Assembly (NCBI RefSeq): GCF_004117055.1
Contig: NZ_CP026363.1
Location: 602,001 to 666,000, forward strand
Length of the DNA stretch: 64,000 nucleotides
From: Brevibacillus agri
GTDB lineage: Bacteria; Bacillota; Bacilli; Brevibacillales; Brevibacillaceae
Direction of reading: 5' to 3'
Shown here: positions 17,657 through 27,063 of the stretch, piece after piece
Numbering within the stretch: position 1 is the stretch's first letter
How the letters are laid out: each line of letters begins with the position of its first letter
The notes under the pieces: model-generated
Seen by the model: the letters and a program-made list of their open reading frames with translations, nothing else
Databases searched by the model: none
Told to the model about the DNA's origin: nothing
Program-made: the position numbers and the translations under genes

Positions 17657-17862
17657 TGTTTGTAGACAGGAGATATGGGGACTCGTTGTGCTGAAAAATT
17701 TGTAGACAAAATGACTACAAGACCGTTGCCACAAGTCATGCACATAAGCTGTAACATCAAGTAACTTGTTGACTTGGGAGGGACTTACAATGGTTGTTAC
17801 AACAAAGAGAGGGAATTTTCGGAATCTCCTCTTTATCTAGGTTAACTTCCCGTAACGTACAA

Positions 17863-17886
17863 TGCGGTGAGCCATATCATAAATGA
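17863..17886 (+). repeat. Module-junction repeat B (reads CGEPYHK-stop)
   Basis: Codons TGC GGT GAG CCA TAT CAT AAA TGA, followed by CGCATATTTTT. It lies between the Hachiman terminator and the Wadjet genes and matches copy D closely on both sides of the core. Confidence 0.7.
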
Positions 17887-17936
17887 CGCATATTTTTCCG
17901 AGTACTCTATAGTAAGAATAGTAATATGTGAGATTT

Positions 17937-17965
17937 GGACCCAAAATTGCCGAGGGTCTTTTTTT
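17937..17965 (+). terminator. Weak terminator-like hairpin
   Basis: GGACCC with GGGTC around an 11-nt loop, then seven T. It lies just after junction repeat B and could insulate the Wadjet genes from upstream reading. The rest of 17507-18042 holds no gene I can support. Confidence 0.4.
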
Positions 17966-18042
17966 ATTAAGGTGTAAAACTGACAGTATGTTCCTAGGAC
18001 AAAAGGTGAAGAATGATAGAGTAGAAATCATAGAGGAGTCTT

Positions 18043-19101
18043 ATGATGAAATCTATCATTCGAGATTTTATCGGCGGTCTGACGACAAAACGCTTTTCCG
18101 TCGTTGAAACGGAAAAATACGTCAAAGGAGTAATGGGGGAGCGCTACTACGAATTGGGAGGGTACTCCGTCTTCCACGCCGCTATGACAGAACTCATTGC
18201 GGAGCACCACGTTAAGCCTGTCGGGAAAGCAATGTTTGGATTTCCGTCTCTTCACGCAAAGTACGCAGTCATTCCTCGCACCGAGGCACCAGAGAAAAGC
18301 GAATTCTACGCCTTGCATTGGGCCCTATCCCTTAAGTCATATTACCACAATGCTGCTCTCTGGGAACAGGATCGGCGTTACATTCATGCTATATCAGCAT
18401 TTTTGCACGATCGGTCTCTCCATCCTACCGTGATCACGGCAAATGAGCGGTCTCTAAAACTCTTTCATGACGAAAAATGGCTTGTCCAAAAAGGAAAGCC
18501 TGTACTGCAACGGCTCGGCATCACGCTTTCAGACCTGCACTGCGAGGAAACCAATGAACCCTTCTTCTACTTGTCGTGGGACCCAACACCAAAAAATGCG
18601 TTGATTGTCGAAAACAAAGACACGTTCCACACCTGCAAAGGATGGATCGGGGAACACCGCGCGCTGTTCGGTATTCCTTTCGAAGCGGTGATCTATGGGG
18701 AAGGGGATAAGATTCACCGCAGTTTTGCATTTGCACGGGAAGTGTGGCCGTCCTGTACCGATGACATCGTCTTTTACTATATCGGCGACCTCGATCCAAA
18801 AGGCATCTGGATCTACGATAAATTAGCGAGCGAATACCCGTTTCTCCTTCGGCCGTTTGTGCCGATGTATCAAAAGATGCTGGAGATGCGTGAAGCGGTG
18901 CCGAATGAATCATCCCGTCGGCTCGCGAAGCCGCCCGTAAAAGCGCCTTTGCTTCAGTACTTGAGCACTGACGAACGATCGGCAATTGAACGGTTGTTCT
19001 CTCAGGGGCTTCGAATTCCCCAAGAAGCCATTTCAAAGGAGGAGCTGATTACATGGCACTGCAAGCATCCAACGTATTTCAAGGATACGCGCAGCGAGTG
19101 A
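18043..19101 (+). CDS. jetD: Wadjet JetD, Toprim nuclease subunit
   Basis: A 352-aa DUF2220-like protein. Its C-terminal half is a Toprim fold: IVE190NKDTF gives the catalytic glutamate and YYIGD249LD251PKG the DxD pair. The N-terminal half contains winged-helix-like segments for DNA binding. GAGGAGT lies 7 bases before ATG 18043. In Wadjet, JetD nicks or cuts small circular DNA extruded by the JetABC motor. Its stop lies 49 bp inside jetA, so the two are coupled. JetD comes first here, unlike the A-B-C-D order of the best-studied type. Confidence 0.88.
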   Translation: MMKSIIRDFIGGLTTKRFSVVETEKYVKGVMGERYYELGGYSVFHAAMTELIAEHHVKPVGKAMFGFPSLHAKYAVIPRTEAPEKSEFYALHWALSLKSYYHNAALWEQDRRYIHAISAFLHDRSLHPTVITANERSLKLFHDEKWLVQKGKPVLQRLGITLSDLHCEETNEPFFYLSWDPTPKNALIVENKDTFHTCKGWIGEHRALFGIPFEAVIYGEGDKIHRSFAFAREVWPSCTDDIVFYYIGDLDPKGIWIYDKLASEYPFLLRPFVPMYQKMLEMREAVPNESSRRLAKPPVKAPLLQYLSTDERSAIERLFSQGLRIPQEAISKEELITWHCKHPTYFKDTRSE

Positions 19102-20621
19102 AAAACATGGCGCCTTTTCAGGTGTTGTTCGCCCTTGAAAAGCGCTCTTGTCTCCATATGAGAGGGTTTGATGTTGCTCTTGGGATTATCTTGTACCTGC
19201 TCGAGAATATGCTCACCTACGGGAAGAAAAATACGTACGACGATATTGTGAAATTCTTCCATGAACAGTGGGCGGACCAGAATCTTTCCTACAAAGAGGT
19301 GTACGACGCGATCGTCGACCTCATCTATAATCATCTCCGGAATCAAGGCAGAAAGTTGGAATTTACATATTTCAATTTTGAGACATTGCAGGAAGAGACA
19401 GTCTATTGGGACCTGCTTGAAACAGAAAAACCAAGTTTTGAACAATTGAAAGAAAAGAAAATGCGGCTTGTGCTGTCTAATGCCTGCATCGACATGCTGT
19501 TTAAGACGAAAGAAATGTTCATTGAATACCAAATTTCGATTACCCAGTTGTTCCTGCGGCAGCAGATTCAAAAAGGCGTGTTTGACGGTGCGCTCCGAAC
19601 GATCGATGAGCTGAATTTGTCCATCCGAACGAAGCTCGGAGAAATGGAACATCTTGAGTGGGACATGCGTCGTGATGTGCTCGATTTTTCACGTAAGGCG
19701 CTCTGGGAAAAACAGCTGCAAAAAAACGCCGAGCAATTTGCAAGGGAAAAAGAAGTATTCGCGGATCTGATGAAAATCTCGAAAGATTCGATTCGTCGGC
19801 ATGAAAATGACAATTTGTCCGATCGGGAGCGCATGACGCTGCAAAAAGCGTACGAAGTGCAGCGCCGTCTCCACGCCTCGACTACAAAACACGATTCCTT
19901 GTTTGAAATGCAGCAGCGTCTTCAATTCCTGTTAACCGAACTCATTACCGAGCGGGTGTTTAGTGTGTTTTCAACAACCCTGAACATCGAACAGGAATTG
20001 CTTGCACCCCTCACCGAAAAGCCCGAACGCTTTGCTAAGGCCCGAGAATTTCTGCTACCGCTGTTTCATCCGAAGGTGCCGCGCTGGCTGATGGCCAACC
20101 AGTTTTACGGACCGCAGAAAAAACAGAAACGAAAAGAGCACATAAAGGAGACGCTGGAATTGCTTGATCCCGAAATGGTGGAAGAAATCGAGCGAAGGGA
20201 GAAGGAGGAGCGTGAGGCACGAAGGGAGCTGTACGCAAGGTTCTTCCGCTTCTTATTCTTCATTCTCCTTCAACAGGGGCGATGTTCCTACTCAGAACTG
20301 CTTCACCGCGCGGACCCCGAACTTGCCGACAATATGCAACAACCTTCGTTCATCTCCTTCCTTCTGTTTTTATTTCAGGAAAAGGAAGTGCTTTTGGGGC
20401 TGGATGACAGCATCGTTGCAAGCCTTCCGCTATACTACCGCGGCATCTCTGATGCCTTGACGTACGATATGGAGCAGGCGTTTCGATCCTTTGAAATGGT
20501 ACCCATAGGAGAAAAAACGGTTCGCCTTCCAAACGGGATTGAAGTTGCGGAGTTTGAATTTTGCACCATTGAGCGCGAACCTCAATACAACACATGGCAT
20601 GGAGAGGAGGTGGATTTATGA
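19053..20621 (+). CDS. jetA: Wadjet JetA, kleisin-like (MukF-like) subunit
   Basis: A 522-aa, largely helical protein. The N-terminal winged-helix region (about 1-100) and long central helices (about 200-300) fit the kleisin role of JetA, which bridges the SMC heads. A charged helix lies around 355-395. ATG 19053 is preceded by GGAGGAG and lies within the end of jetD. JetB starts on its stop codon. The call depends heavily on neighbours, because kleisins diverge strongly, but the cluster leaves little doubt. Confidence 0.82.
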   Translation: MALQASNVFQGYAQRVKNMAPFQVLFALEKRSCLHMRGFDVALGIILYLLENMLTYGKKNTYDDIVKFFHEQWADQNLSYKEVYDAIVDLIYNHLRNQGRKLEFTYFNFETLQEETVYWDLLETEKPSFEQLKEKKMRLVLSNACIDMLFKTKEMFIEYQISITQLFLRQQIQKGVFDGALRTIDELNLSIRTKLGEMEHLEWDMRRDVLDFSRKALWEKQLQKNAEQFAREKEVFADLMKISKDSIRRHENDNLSDRERMTLQKAYEVQRRLHASTTKHDSLFEMQQRLQFLLTELITERVFSVFSTTLNIEQELLAPLTEKPERFAKAREFLLPLFHPKVPRWLMANQFYGPQKKQKRKEHIKETLELLDPEMVEEIERREKEEREARRELYARFFRFLFFILLQQGRCSYSELLHRADPELADNMQQPSFISFLLFLFQEKEVLLGLDDSIVASLPLYYRGISDALTYDMEQAFRSFEMVPIGEKTVRLPNGIEVAEFEFCTIEREPQYNTWHGEEVDL

Positions 20622-21337
20622 GCCAATATAGCAGGGACGCACTCGAAAAAGCATGCCTTGTGCTAAAAAGGGCCATGTTGCAGGGCCGTGTCGGGATCGG
20701 CGAAGCGGAGTTTCGCATGTATCAAGAAACCGACGTAAAAGAGGTCATTCTCGACGTGTTTCAGCCTGTGTTCCGCGTGCATGTATTTCAAGAAGATGAG
20801 GTGCTGTACGTCGTACCCTCCGACGCACAGTCCCTCATCTACAAAAGTGATCAGGTTCGCCGAGAAGCCATGAAATTACGGGATCAAGACGAACTGCATC
20901 TAGCGGATTTTTGCGCCATGGTGCTTGGTTCCGTATTCTACAATTCTTCAGCTCATAGCAGGCCGACACGTGCGGTCATCGGCCTAAGCGAATGGTTCCA
21001 TGAGGTGGACCGTAACATCGAAAAATGGACGCAGGAGTACCTCACAGGACGCAAAGAGGAGCTTGAGGCCCAGGAACTGCAGACGGAAATCAACATTACG
21101 GGAATCGTCGAAAAATGGCACCGCATGCGGTTGAAAGAAGGCGCAGAAACTTATCGGGCGAGCCGCAGCGAGAAAATCTCTTTCCTTAAAAAAGTCGCGC
21201 AGCATCTGCAGGAGGAAGGTTTGGTGCAGTTTTATGACGAACGCGAACTGGCTCCAACCGAAAAGTGGTCCGCCATCATGAGCAAACATTACGGCATGCT
21301 GGAGCGGAAAGAATACATCACCAATCTTCTCGCGTAA
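20618..21337 (+). CDS. jetB: Wadjet JetB, MukE-like subunit
   Basis: A 239-aa protein. I start at ATG 20618, with GGAGAGGAGG upstream and a 4-bp ATGA overlap with jetA; the earlier ATG at 20594 would place the site inside the coding part. The sequence is helix-rich with winged-helix character at both ends, as expected for a MukE/KITE-like subunit that binds the kleisin. JetC begins 13 bp later. Family similarity is weak by eye and the assignment rests on position. Confidence 0.8.
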   Translation: MSQYSRDALEKACLVLKRAMLQGRVGIGEAEFRMYQETDVKEVILDVFQPVFRVHVFQEDEVLYVVPSDAQSLIYKSDQVRREAMKLRDQDELHLADFCAMVLGSVFYNSSAHSRPTRAVIGLSEWFHEVDRNIEKWTQEYLTGRKEELEAQELQTEINITGIVEKWHRMRLKEGAETYRASRSEKISFLKKVAQHLQEEGLVQFYDERELAPTEKWSAIMSKHYGMLERKEYITNLLA

Positions 21338-21350
21338 AGGAGGAAAAGAG

Positions 21351-24300
21351 ATGCCATCCATGCACCGGGTTCGTCTGGCAAATATTAAGCTCGAAAACGG
21401 CACGAGGGTCATACCCGATCAAACTTACGTTTTTTTAGCACTTCACGCGCTCTACATTCTGGAGAACGGAGGCGGCAAAACGAGCTGGATCCAATCCGTC
21501 CTGCAAACAGTGCTTCCGAACGTCATGCTCGGATCCCGCCATTACAAAGATGTGGTGCAGACGAAAAGCACGGGGCATATTGCGGTTGAATGGAGGATCG
21601 ACGGGGTTTTGGAGCGGTACGTGTGTACAGGGTTCTGTTTTTATAACAGCGTGGATTCGAAGCACGAGCTTCAATATTTTAACTATGTCTACGAGTATGG
21701 TCCTCGGGACAACTTTAATATCTCATCCCTTCCGTTTGTTTCGGAGCATCGGAGTGTGATGGGATTTCATGAGTTGCGGCGGTTCCTTAAAAACCAGACC
21801 GAGTGGCAGGTGTATCTCCCCGAAAATAACGGAGATTATGCCATCCATCTTGGAAAGTACGGGATCCACTCCCAGGAGTGGAAAAGCATCCAAGAGGTAA
21901 ACGGCCGCGAGTCTTCCATGGACAAATACTTTGAAAATGCAAAATCTGTGGAAATGCTTATGGAACGCCTCATCGTTCCGACGCTGGAGGATGCTATCTA
22001 TGCAACGGAGGAAGCAAAAAAAAGCCTCATTCAAAGCTTTGGGGTGTTCCAAAAAAATCTGATGGAAATCCCACAGATCAAGAACAATCTCGAAGAAGCG
22101 GAGAAAATTGAGACTCATGCCAAGCGTTTGCTTGCTGAGCTCGAAACTCTGCACCTCTATGCGGCCGCGTACCAAGGCGCTGTGGACCGCAAGCAGCGAT
22201 GGCTTACCGCTGTGTCGAAGGCAAAGGAGGACGTTGCAAACCTACTTGAGAAACTGGAGCACGATCTCGCCTCCAATCAAAGCGAGTCCATGGAATTGGA
22301 GCGCCTGCAGCATGCACAGCAGATCCAGATGGAACATGGGAAAACTGAGTCTCTCCAGCGCGATATGGAATCAGCAAAGGAACGCCTCCGCCAGCAAGAG
22401 CAGAATTTGCAGGCAGCCGAAGATGCGTATCGGTTTGCCCGAGGCAATCTTTACTTTCAGGCATACCAGAAGGCGCAAGGCGATTACCGGGGTGCCGAGG
22501 TCCAAATGCAGGCCCGCAAAGCAGAACATGATGAGCAGCTGGAGATGTATCTCAGAAAAAAGACGCAGTTCGAGCAAGCAATCGCAAGGGAACTTCGCGG
22601 TACCCAGTCCCAATCGGATGAGGTGGAGGCTTCCATCCAGGAAAACAAGGAATGCCAGCGGGAAAACGCCCTGCAACGGCAAAAGCTTTCGGTGGAGCAG
22701 GCTAGGCTAGATGCTGTGCGGGAGGAGCTCGAAACCTGGGTGGAAGAAACGGAAGCGGAGCGCGAGAGGCTGCTACCGATCATCGGGCCCAAATTGAGTT
22801 TCGACCCCAAAGGCGTGGAAATGGAATTCAAAACAAACTATCGGGACCGTGAGGCGTCATTTGAGCAGCATAGGCTCGATCTCGACGAAGCTGAAAGCCG
22901 CGGTCGGCAAATCGCCAAAGAGGAAAGAGAAACTTTGGCACTGCTGCAGACGGCGGAAGAATCGCGTAAGGACGTGGTCCGAAAGCAAGAGGCATTTGAA
23001 CACCTCTCGGGCCTCACCTCTTCCGCGATTGACCCGTGGTTCCGTGTACATACTTCGCTGTATGACCAGGAAACGTCCATTACGCTTCGGCTGAAAGGCG
23101 CAGAGGAAAAAGCCAGCGCACGCGTACAACAAACGCGCAATGCCGTCGACACGCTGCGGAGACAAATTGCCCGTTATACCAATCGGGACCATATCATTAC
23201 TTCCGATGAACTGATGTCCGTCCACGACTATCTCGAAGAGAGAGGGGTATCTGCAGAGTACGGCGTCAAATATGTCAAAGCGCAGGATGAACGGTTCCGC
23301 GATCAGTACCCGCATCTCACTCGGCTGCTGCCGTTCGGTCTGCTCATTCGGGAAGAAGAGTGGGGGAGAGTGCAGCAGCTCATGCATCGAGCCCCTGCGC
23401 CTCTTAAGGAACTGCCGACTTGGTTCTTCCTTTTAGAACGTCTCGGGTCAGATGTGCCGTTTGGCGATGAGGGGGCGTTTGTGCGGGTCACATCGTCGTT
23501 TTCCATATTTCAGCCACATGAGGTGCTCTCCCTCGTTGAAGAAGAGGTCATTCGCCAGAAGGTTCTTCAACTGGAATCTCAGCTTCAAACGGAAGAAGCA
23601 GCAGATGCCGAAGCCAAGGCTGACCTTGCCGCGGTTCAACGGGCATTGTTTACATGGAACAATTTTCTTTCCCGATATCCAACACGCCCTGACTTTGAAT
23701 CCGAACTGGCGGGTTTTAATGCTGCAATCGCTGCGCACAATGTTGTGCTTCAAGAAATCAAAGAAAAAGCGCAGGCGTGCTTATCGTGCCAAAATGACCT
23801 CCGAGCAAAAATGGAACAGTGGTTACACGACAAAGGAAGCCTCATGACCCTCGTCCGCGATGTAGAGCATTATGCGGCACGCGCAGCGCTTTGGCCCGAG
23901 AAAGAGACACGGCTTACTGAAGCCCTCATTCGTTTGGAAGAAATTACTGAACAGCTCCCTCTTCTCACGGATGCATTTGCACAACTGGAGCGAGCGGAGA
24001 AACTATTGAGCGAGCGTCGGGACCAACTGATCCAAAGTAAGGCTATGCTTCAAAGCAAGAAAGAGCAGTATGAGCTTGGCACGAGCGACGACCTCTGCTT
24101 TGTGCCCCTGCCGACCGCAGAAAGTGAATATGTAGCAATTCGTGCGGAAATACAGCAAATCGGTCTGGGCATCACGGAGCTTCAAAAAAACATGGACAAA
24201 GCAAAGGCAGATATGGAATCCGCCCAGCAGCAGATCGAGTTTCTGAAATATACCATAATGGACATGGAGGCGCACCATGAGCACACCACGCCATTGATGG

Positions 24301-25697
24301 TGCAGGAGCGGGAGCAGGAGGTGGAGGAGTCTCGATACCGTAAAGAACAAGCTTCAACGGTGTATATTCGGCACGAAACTGAGCACAACCGTCAGTCAGA
24401 GCAGGAAGCCGTTCTTACCAAAAAATTTACAGGCACATACGGAGTCGATCCGCTTGCCGTCGAAACACCGAGCGTGACTGAACTAAAGGCGCGCATGCTC
24501 CTGAATACCCAGCAGCGAGAAAAAGCAGAGGTGGAGCAGAAGAAGCAGAACGACCTGTGGCACGAGCTCGACAAAATCGTGGACGGGTACGACACCGTAA
24601 TGGCGCAGATCAAAGACCGAGGGATTGCACCAATGGTGGAAGAAGAGCGCCTTACGTTCGGACCTACATGGACATTCCAGCATAAACGGTTGAAAGACGA
24701 TGAGTCTCTTGCGGAACGGGAAAAACGAAATGCAGAGTGGAAGGTTGAAAGCGTGTACGACGCCTTCCGCAAAGATCTGCAGTCTTCCGCGAATGCGTAT
24801 GTCTCCCAAATGCTTCGGCAGATTGATACCCTAACCGCTACGCCCAAGCGTTACGATTTTCTGTATGTGAACGCACGGTTTCAAGAAAGTTTTGAGGCGG
24901 TGGAAGCATACCGAAGAAAGTATGAATTGGATTTGGAGCAGCGCGCCAAAGATCGGGAAGAGATGATCTTCCGTTTCCATACTCGCGTCAAAGAAATGTA
25001 TGACGCCATTATGGAAATTCCAAAGCGCTCCCGTATTGATTGGAACGGCAAGCGGGTGCGTGTCGTGGAAATCGTATACCCGTGGCGGGAGGACACGATC
25101 GTGTGGGAAAAGCTGAAATTCCACCTGGACGCACTACTTCAGGATCTCTCCGCCATGAAAAAGCAGGGAGAGACGGAACAAAAGATGGAGGCCTACATCC
25201 ACGCCCAGCTTAGGACGTCGGTGCTCCTGTCGGTGGTATCTTCGTTTTCCACTTGTGAATTCAAAGTGGCGAAACCGCTCAACGACGAAAATATTGTCCA
25301 GCCGATTTCTCACCACTCTTGGGAAAACGTGCATGTATGGAGCGGAGGACAAAAATATTTTGGGTATATGGCCGTATTTGTTTCACTCTTGTCAGCGGTC
25401 CGCATGAAACTGACGGGGAGCGATCAATCCTGGAAAGTGATTGTGGCGGATAACCCCTTCGGCTCTGCGTCCTCGCATCATATCTTGGAGCCGCTCCTTG
25501 CCGTGTGTAATGCAAACCATGTTCAACTAGTGTGCCTCACGGCAATACGGGATGAAGGGATTGTCTCCCACTTCGACATTGTCTACAGCAACCGCTACTT
25601 TCACACAGGAAGTGTCGAGATCATGCAGAGCAAGTTGGAGAACAAATCACCTTCGGCTCTTCGCTCAATCCATGTTAACTTTTCAGCCAGCTCGTAA
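21351..25697 (+). CDS. jetC: Wadjet JetC, SMC/MukB-like ATPase
   Basis: A 1448-aa SMC-type motor. The N-terminal head holds Walker A at G40GGKT44 (LENGGGKTS). Two very long coiled-coil arms (about 220-620 and 760-1160) flank a central hinge-like part. The C-terminal head carries the signature WSGGQKY at 1330-1336 and Walker B VADNPFG with D1367. AGGAGG precedes ATG 21351. It would bind ATP, dimerise, extrude plasmid loops and present them to JetD. The gene is full-length and shows no breaks, so the whole cluster appears intact. Confidence 0.93.
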   Translation: MPSMHRVRLANIKLENGTRVIPDQTYVFLALHALYILENGGGKTSWIQSVLQTVLPNVMLGSRHYKDVVQTKSTGHIAVEWRIDGVLERYVCTGFCFYNSVDSKHELQYFNYVYEYGPRDNFNISSLPFVSEHRSVMGFHELRRFLKNQTEWQVYLPENNGDYAIHLGKYGIHSQEWKSIQEVNGRESSMDKYFENAKSVEMLMERLIVPTLEDAIYATEEAKKSLIQSFGVFQKNLMEIPQIKNNLEEAEKIETHAKRLLAELETLHLYAAAYQGAVDRKQRWLTAVSKAKEDVANLLEKLEHDLASNQSESMELERLQHAQQIQMEHGKTESLQRDMESAKERLRQQEQNLQAAEDAYRFARGNLYFQAYQKAQGDYRGAEVQMQARKAEHDEQLEMYLRKKTQFEQAIARELRGTQSQSDEVEASIQENKECQRENALQRQKLSVEQARLDAVREELETWVEETEAERERLLPIIGPKLSFDPKGVEMEFKTNYRDREASFEQHRLDLDEAESRGRQIAKEERETLALLQTAEESRKDVVRKQEAFEHLSGLTSSAIDPWFRVHTSLYDQETSITLRLKGAEEKASARVQQTRNAVDTLRRQIARYTNRDHIITSDELMSVHDYLEERGVSAEYGVKYVKAQDERFRDQYPHLTRLLPFGLLIREEEWGRVQQLMHRAPAPLKELPTWFFLLERLGSDVPFGDEGAFVRVTSSFSIFQPHEVLSLVEEEVIRQKVLQLESQLQTEEAADAEAKADLAAVQRALFTWNNFLSRYPTRPDFESELAGFNAAIAAHNVVLQEIKEKAQACLSCQNDLRAKMEQWLHDKGSLMTLVRDVEHYAARAALWPEKETRLTEALIRLEEITEQLPLLTDAFAQLERAEKLLSERRDQLIQSKAMLQSKKEQYELGTSDDLCFVPLPTAESEYVAIRAEIQQIGLGITELQKNMDKAKADMESAQQQIEFLKYTIMDMEAHHEHTTPLMVQEREQEVEESRYRKEQASTVYIRHETEHNRQSEQEAVLTKKFTGTYGVDPLAVETPSVTELKARMLLNTQQREKAEVEQKKQNDLWHELDKIVDGYDTVMAQIKDRGIAPMVEEERLTFGPTWTFQHKRLKDDESLAEREKRNAEWKVESVYDAFRKDLQSSANAYVSQMLRQIDTLTATPKRYDFLYVNARFQESFEAVEAYRRKYELDLEQRAKDREEMIFRFHTRVKEMYDAIMEIPKRSRIDWNGKRVRVVEIVYPWREDTIVWEKLKFHLDALLQDLSAMKKQGETEQKMEAYIHAQLRTSVLLSVVSSFSTCEFKVAKPLNDENIVQPISHHSWENVHVWSGGQKYFGYMAVFVSLLSAVRMKLTGSDQSWKVIVADNPFGSASSHHILEPLLAVCNANHVQLVCLTAIRDEGIVSHFDIVYSNRYFHTGSVEIMQSKLENKSPSALRSIHVNFSASS

Positions 25698-25741
25698 AAG
25701 TGCAACGGCAAAAGCCGATGTATCAGATTACAGATAAACTC

Positions 25742-26278
25742 CTTTTGGCATGGCAGCTCTCGAAAGCTCAGCACGTCGCGGAGCGCAATGGTTGGACACG
25801 GTTCGTTTCCATGGAAAATAGACTTAACTTACTCTATCGGGAAGAAGAAAGGGGAATGCTCCCGCCTTTGCAAAGATGAGGGAGTTGGCGGCACTCCGTA
25901 TTGCCTTTGGCTGCTGGCCGGTTAACCTGAGATTGGAATGAGCAGACCTTGTAATTCGAGAATGACCAGGTAGCAAAGGGGTTGTTTTCAAGAACGGAAG
26001 AAGCTGATCGCAAAGTTACGGAAATTGCCGCTAACCGAGGCCTTCCACGTGCAAAAATCGCACTTGCGTGGCTGTTGCAAAAAGAAGAAGTCACAGCACC
26101 GATTATCGTGTTGACCGAGATCATCCATCTCGAAGATGTGGTTTCGGCGCGGACGGTTAAATTGACACCTGAAGAAATCACGAGTTTAGAAGAACTTTAT
26201 GTACCGCATCAACTGGTAGGGAACACAATAAACACAACTGCTCTTCGGACGGACACTCTTAAGATGTTCGTTGAATGA
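25742..26278 (+). pseudogene. Aldo/keto reductase remnant (C-terminal half)
   Basis: Directly after jetC, broken frames read LAWQLSKAQHVAERNGWTRF and VSMENRLNLLYREEERGMLP, then CKDEGVG in another frame, and from about 25982 a clean frame with ADRKVTEIAANRGLPRAKIA and LAWLLQKEEVTAPI. This is the order seen in Tas/YajO-like aldo/keto reductases. The N-terminal half with the catalytic Tyr is absent and at least two frameshifts occur. It is probably leftover chromosomal or earlier island DNA at the edge of the Wadjet module. Confidence 0.75.
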
Positions 26279-26388
26279 TGTAGTTGTTTCTCTTAATGGC
26301 TAAAGGGAAATGTTAGTTGAACAAAGCGATCTCAAATGATATGGGCCATCCCGCAAGGGTTGGCCCTAAAACTTGCCGTTACCGACAG

Positions 26389-26412
26389 TGTGGAGAACCA
26401 TACCACAAATAG
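26389..26412 (+). repeat. Module-junction repeat C (reads CGEPYHK-stop)
   Basis: Codons TGT GGA GAA CCA TAC CAC AAA TAG, followed by TGTTAAAGCAAAAGG. The upstream codons of the same frame read CRYRQ. It lies between the aldo/keto reductase remnant and the kinase fragment, and its downstream side resembles copy A. Confidence 0.65.
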
Positions 26413-26503
26413 TGTTAAAGCAAAAGGTTGAACTAGAGGTAACTGGAGATATATTAGGAGATTTCGATTAAAATTATCATGAACAAAAAATCACGCTACT
26501 TTT

Positions 26504-26544
26504 GAACTCAACACAATCGAATTATCTTCGATATTGTTGAGTTC
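26504..26544. other. Inverted repeat ahead of kinase fragment
   Basis: GAACTCAACACAATCGA faces TCGATATTGTTGAGTTC around a 7-nt loop: two stems of 10 and 5 bp with a small internal mismatch. No T run follows. It may be an operator or a transcript hairpin for the kinase gene about 145 bp further on. The rest of 26279-26689 has no gene I can support. Confidence 0.4.
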
Positions 26545-26689
26545 TTCAATTTAATCGCCTTCCTTTGATTAACAAATCTAATAATATCAAGGAATTATAC
26601 TCGATAGGACTTAGGACTGTTAACTATGGCAGAAAAAGTAGTATACTGGGACTATATTGGAAACCATTTACTTTTGGGGAGGAAGGTCC

Positions 26690-27061
26690 TTGCGAGCACC
26701 TGATTTAACAGCAGACGAAGTTAAAGACATTTGTCCTGAGTGTGATAATATTGAGTTTTTGGGTAAAGGTGGGCAAAAGGCCGTATTCTCCTGCCTAATT
26801 GATGGAGGCAGATACGCAATAAAATTTCTGGATTTAACAAATGTTCAAAGCGATCAGGGACCACAAGACTTGTTAGGTCTAGACTCACAGTTAACGGTCT
26901 CCCCAATGGAGGATATTAGGGAAGACGTATTGGCAAGGGCTAAACGTGAAATTGATATTATGGACCGTTGTGAGACACCAACCTTAGTTAAGTTAGGTCC
27001 AATTGGAATGACATTTGTTGATTATAATAAGACAGATTGTAATATCAAGTGCGACACCTAG
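26690..27061 (+). pseudogene. Serine/threonine protein kinase fragment, cut by IS30
   Basis: About 123 residues remain. EFLGKGGQKAVFSCL is a glycine-rich loop and YAIKFLDL gives the ATP-anchoring lysine, so this is the N-lobe of a Hanks-type kinase. I start at TTG 26690 because GGGGAGG lies about 7 bases upstream. The frame ends at 27061, just where the IS30-family element begins, and no HRD or DFG motif follows after the IS elements, so the catalytic lobe is lost. Kinases of this kind occur in several anti-phage systems; which one is not decidable from this stub. Confidence 0.75.
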
Positions 27062-27063
27062 AT

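Noticed and set aside
17509-17694. Short frames over the hamB terminator
   Set aside because: They read through a strong hairpin and have no start signal.
18521-19036. Minus-strand frames opposite jetD
   Set aside because: Mirror frames without ribosome sites; the Toprim motifs on the plus strand settle the coding strand.
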